Source: SAR116 cluster alpha proteobacterium HIMB100 (GTDB lineage Bacteria > Pseudomonadota > Alphaproteobacteria > Puniceispirillales > Puniceispirillaceae). Taken from it: a DNA stretch of 64,000 bases. The notes under the pieces are model-generated. The model was not told the DNA's origin and did no database searches. It saw nothing but the letters and a program-made list of their open reading frames with translations. Numbering within the stretch: position 1 is the first letter of the stretch; every line of letters starts with the position of its first letter. A program made the translations under genes and the position numbers. Location: assembly GCA_000238815.2 (NCBI GenBank), contig AFXB01000010.1, positions 248,001 through 312,000 of the forward strand, read 5' to 3'. Shown piece after piece: positions 62,057 to 64,000 of the stretch.

Positions 62057-62851
62057 ATGACAGTTTCAATTGCAGTCACGAGTGGCAAAGGCGGCGTAGG
62101 CAAGACCAACTGTGCGGTTAATCTGTCGCTCAGCCTGACGAAAATGGGGAAAAGAGTGGTGCTGTTTGATACCGATTTCGGTATGGCGAACGCCCATATT
62201 CTGTTGGGTACTAACCCCAAACATACTGCCGCTGACTTTCTGCGCGGCAATACAGATCTGGACAGCATCCTGACAGATGGGCCCTCTGGCTTGCGGTTTA
62301 TCGCCGGGGGCAGCGGGCTGCTTGAGTTATTAAATCTGGATAACCATGCGCGTTATCAGATGCTGCAATCGCTGGCTAATTTGGAAGATGATATTGATTA
62401 TCTGGTAGTCGACACGCCTGCCGGAGCCTCTGAGAGTGCGCTGTTTTTTGCCAGTGCAGCAACTGTACCTCTGGTTGTTCTGGTCGCTGAGCCAACAAGT
62501 TTTCTGGATGCCTATGCGTTAATCAAGGCCGCACATATTGAAAAAAATATAAATAATTTCAGCGTTTTAGTTAATATGTCTGATGGTTCCGCCGCGGCAA
62601 AAAAGAATTTTGACAAATTTTTTGAGATCTGCAGACGCTTTCTGGATGTAAATTTGCATTACGCAGGGATGATACCTCTGTCGAATGCGATCCGCAGGTC
62701 GATTGTCAAACGGGCACCGATTTCAATTGGTCAGCCCGGAAGCCCGGAAGCCAAAGCTTTTTTGGAACTGGCCAAACAAATGACAAACGCACCGGTCAAT
62801 ACGCATGATGGTATCAGGTTTTTTCACAGTGATGTGGAGGCAAAACGCTGA
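62057..62851 (+). CDS. flhG: FlhG/FleN-like MinD-family ATPase
   Basis: A 264-residue ATPase that controls flagellar number. Deviant Walker A SGKGGVGKT (residues 9-17), DTDFGMANAHILLG and the VVDTPAGASESALFF switch region are intact. The protein begins directly at the first beta strand. The usual N-terminal extension with a DQAxxLR motif, which stimulates FlhF GTPase, is missing. The C-terminal membrane-binding segment is also not obvious. It overlaps fliA by one base (TGATG). Confidence 0.92.
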   Translation: MTVSIAVTSGKGGVGKTNCAVNLSLSLTKMGKRVVLFDTDFGMANAHILLGTNPKHTAADFLRGNTDLDSILTDGPSGLRFIAGGSGLLELLNLDNHARYQMLQSLANLEDDIDYLVVDTPAGASESALFFASAATVPLVVLVAEPTSFLDAYALIKAAHIEKNINNFSVLVNMSDGSAAAKKNFDKFFEICRRFLDVNLHYAGMIPLSNAIRRSIVKRAPISIGQPGSPEAKAFLELAKQMTNAPVNTHDGIRFFHSDVEAKR

Positions 62852-63564
62852 TGAAACATTCCTATGCAGAGCAACAGCCTGATGTTGAAGAGCTGATTGC
62901 ATCTCATTCCGAATTGGTGCGCAAAATCGCCTGGCAAATCCACGGCCGCGCCCGCCATATCACGGAAATCGAAGATATTATGCAAATCGGGTATACCGGG
63001 CTGATTGTTGCGGCCCAGAATTATACCCCTCTGGATGGGGCTAGTTTTGCATCCTATGCCAGCATCCGTATCCGCGGCGCAATTGTTGATTACCTGCGCA
63101 AAAGTTCTAATCTTTGCCGCACAACTATCCAGATAAAGAAAAAATATAATCAGGCAGTTGAAAAGCTGGAACGCCGGTTATTGCGGCAGCCAAACCGGCT
63201 TGAAATCGCAGATGAGCTGGATATGAGCGAAGATCAGCTGATCGAATGGGAGGCCGCGTTTCAGGCCAACACCCCACAATCAATTGATTCTGTCTATGAC
63301 CAGTTTTCTATCTGGTTCACCTCTCCTGACAATAACCCTGAAGAAGAGGTAAATGAGGTTGAGCTACAAGAGCTATTGAAAGAAGCCTTGCGGCACTTGC
63401 CAGAAAGAGAAGCTCTGGTTATTCAACTATATTACGTTGAAGAGTTGAACGTTTTTGAAATTGCTGAGGTTCTGGAAGTGTCAACTGGCCGGGTATCACA
63501 AATCAAAAAGTCTGCTGTTGGCCAGCTTCGCCAATTCATTGAGAAAGCCAATCAGGTCGATTAA
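62851..63564 (+). CDS. fliA: Flagellar sigma factor FliA (sigma-28)
   Basis: A 237-residue sigma factor with region 2 (DIMQIGYTGLIVAAQNYTPL, ASYASIRIRGAIVDYLRKSS), region 3 and region 4 (HLPEREALVIQLYY, then VSTGRVSQIKKSAVGQL). It directs late genes once FlgM (55023) is exported. It sits in the sigma-54-driven flhA operon. I could not identify its target promoters upstream of flagellins 1 and 2. Confidence 0.95.
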   Translation: MKHSYAEQQPDVEELIASHSELVRKIAWQIHGRARHITEIEDIMQIGYTGLIVAAQNYTPLDGASFASYASIRIRGAIVDYLRKSSNLCRTTIQIKKKYNQAVEKLERRLLRQPNRLEIADELDMSEDQLIEWEAAFQANTPQSIDSVYDQFSIWFTSPDNNPEEEVNEVELQELLKEALRHLPEREALVIQLYYVEELNVFEIAEVLEVSTGRVSQIKKSAVGQLRQFIEKANQVD

Positions 63565-63572
63565 GCAACGCC

Positions 63573-63983
63573 ATGTCACAACAGTGGGAAAACACCGATC
63601 TCATCCAGATGTCTGTACAGACAGCAGAGATGCGGTTTGAGCCTCACCTAGACGACCCGATATTGTTTTTATCCTGTTCTTTGGTCAATATCGCCAGAGG
63701 CAGCTGCCATCTCACCCTCACCTCTGCACTACCCGCAACAGCTGATGCCTGTGGCGAGCTTGTCATTTCAGCAGACCGGCCGGTTATGTCCGGAAGCATC
63801 ACGGTAGGGGAAAAACAGTTTGAAAGAATGTTCCAGGCGTTAAGTGTCTCGCCTGCCCGCCCGGTCACATTAGCTGTGCAGCTGGGCGACAAGCTTCCTG
63901 TTTCGCTGGAAGGATTTTTATTTATAGATGATGACCGCACATCACAGATTGTCAGCCTTCAGGTGAATATCCCTATAAAATAA
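63573..63983 (+). CDS. Unknown protein after fliA
   Basis: A 136-residue soluble product, beta-rich in pattern (alternating hydrophobic residues through about 35-130), without Cys-rich, membrane or signal features. It resembles a small beta-barrel or PilZ-like size class but the RxxxR and DxSxxG motifs of PilZ are absent. It starts eight bases after fliA with a weak ribosome site and probably shares its transcript. No family recognised. Confidence 0.6.
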   Translation: MSQQWENTDLIQMSVQTAEMRFEPHLDDPILFLSCSLVNIARGSCHLTLTSALPATADACGELVISADRPVMSGSITVGEKQFERMFQALSVSPARPVTLAVQLGDKLPVSLEGFLFIDDDRTSQIVSLQVNIPIK

Positions 63984-64000
63984 TCACCCTGATTTATCAG

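Noticed and set aside
1-64000. CRISPR arrays, tRNA or rRNA genes, prophage
   Set aside because: No direct-repeat/spacer pattern, cloverleaf-like segment or phage gene block was seen; the window is compact flagellar coding sequence.

Overview
The window is almost wholly one flagellar supercluster: about 50 genes for motor, switch, export gate, rod, hook, junction, cap, filament and regulation. Encoded proteins suggest a free-living, probably marine proteobacterium, most likely an alphaproteobacterium. Pointers are a FlgJ without a muramidase domain, the style of FlhB and FliO-FliR, and a degenerate-receiver sigma-54 activator beside fliE/fliF. A SAR116-like identity is a guess and was not tested. 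FlhF-FlhG-FliA, FlgT-FlgP and a PomB-like stator protein resemble the sodium-driven polar flagella described in Vibrio.

Layout. 1-1120: 3' part of a PomB/MotB-type stator gene. 1234-7525 (minus): fliO-P-Q-R-flhB plus five small unknown genes. 7743-11216 (minus): fliK-L-M-N. 11307-18910 (minus): sigma-54 activator, fliE-F-G-H-I-J. 19142-20242 (plus): second sigma-54 activator, with its own sigma-70-like promoter. 20271-23100: fliS, fliT-like, a small unknown and a ClC-type anion channel. 23305-25320: fliD. 26124-36466: three giant flagellin genes, two on plus and one on minus, ending at a shared terminator. 36921-52958 (minus): flgB-C-D-E-F-G-H-I-J-K-L. 53073-54168 (plus): two unknown genes. 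54184-58301 (minus): flgP, flgT, LysM gene, flgA, flgM, flgN-like, coiled-coil gene. 58632-63983 (plus): flhA, flhF, flhG, fliA, unknown.

Regulation. I find twelve sites with the sigma-54 spacing GG-N10-GC, each upstream of a flagellar transcription unit. They imply a hierarchy: sigma-70-driven activator, then sigma-54 operons, then FliA (sigma-28) with FlgM. Two of the sites overlap head-on between flgB and gene 53073 and share one -12 GC. The two activators look complementary: one has an HTH but no sensory domain, the other a degenerate N-terminal domain but no HTH.

Most striking: the axial proteins are oversized (flagellins 1027, 1029 and 1303 aa; FlgE 1369; FlgK 1666; FliD 671). They carry cadherin-like and flagellin-IN-like inserts. 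One ~118-residue module is shared by FliD and FlgK. Flagellins 1 and 2 are nearly identical in the central variable region but clearly diverged in the conserved ends, the reverse of normal. FlhF has lost key GTPase residues and FlhG lacks the FlhF-activating N-terminal helix.
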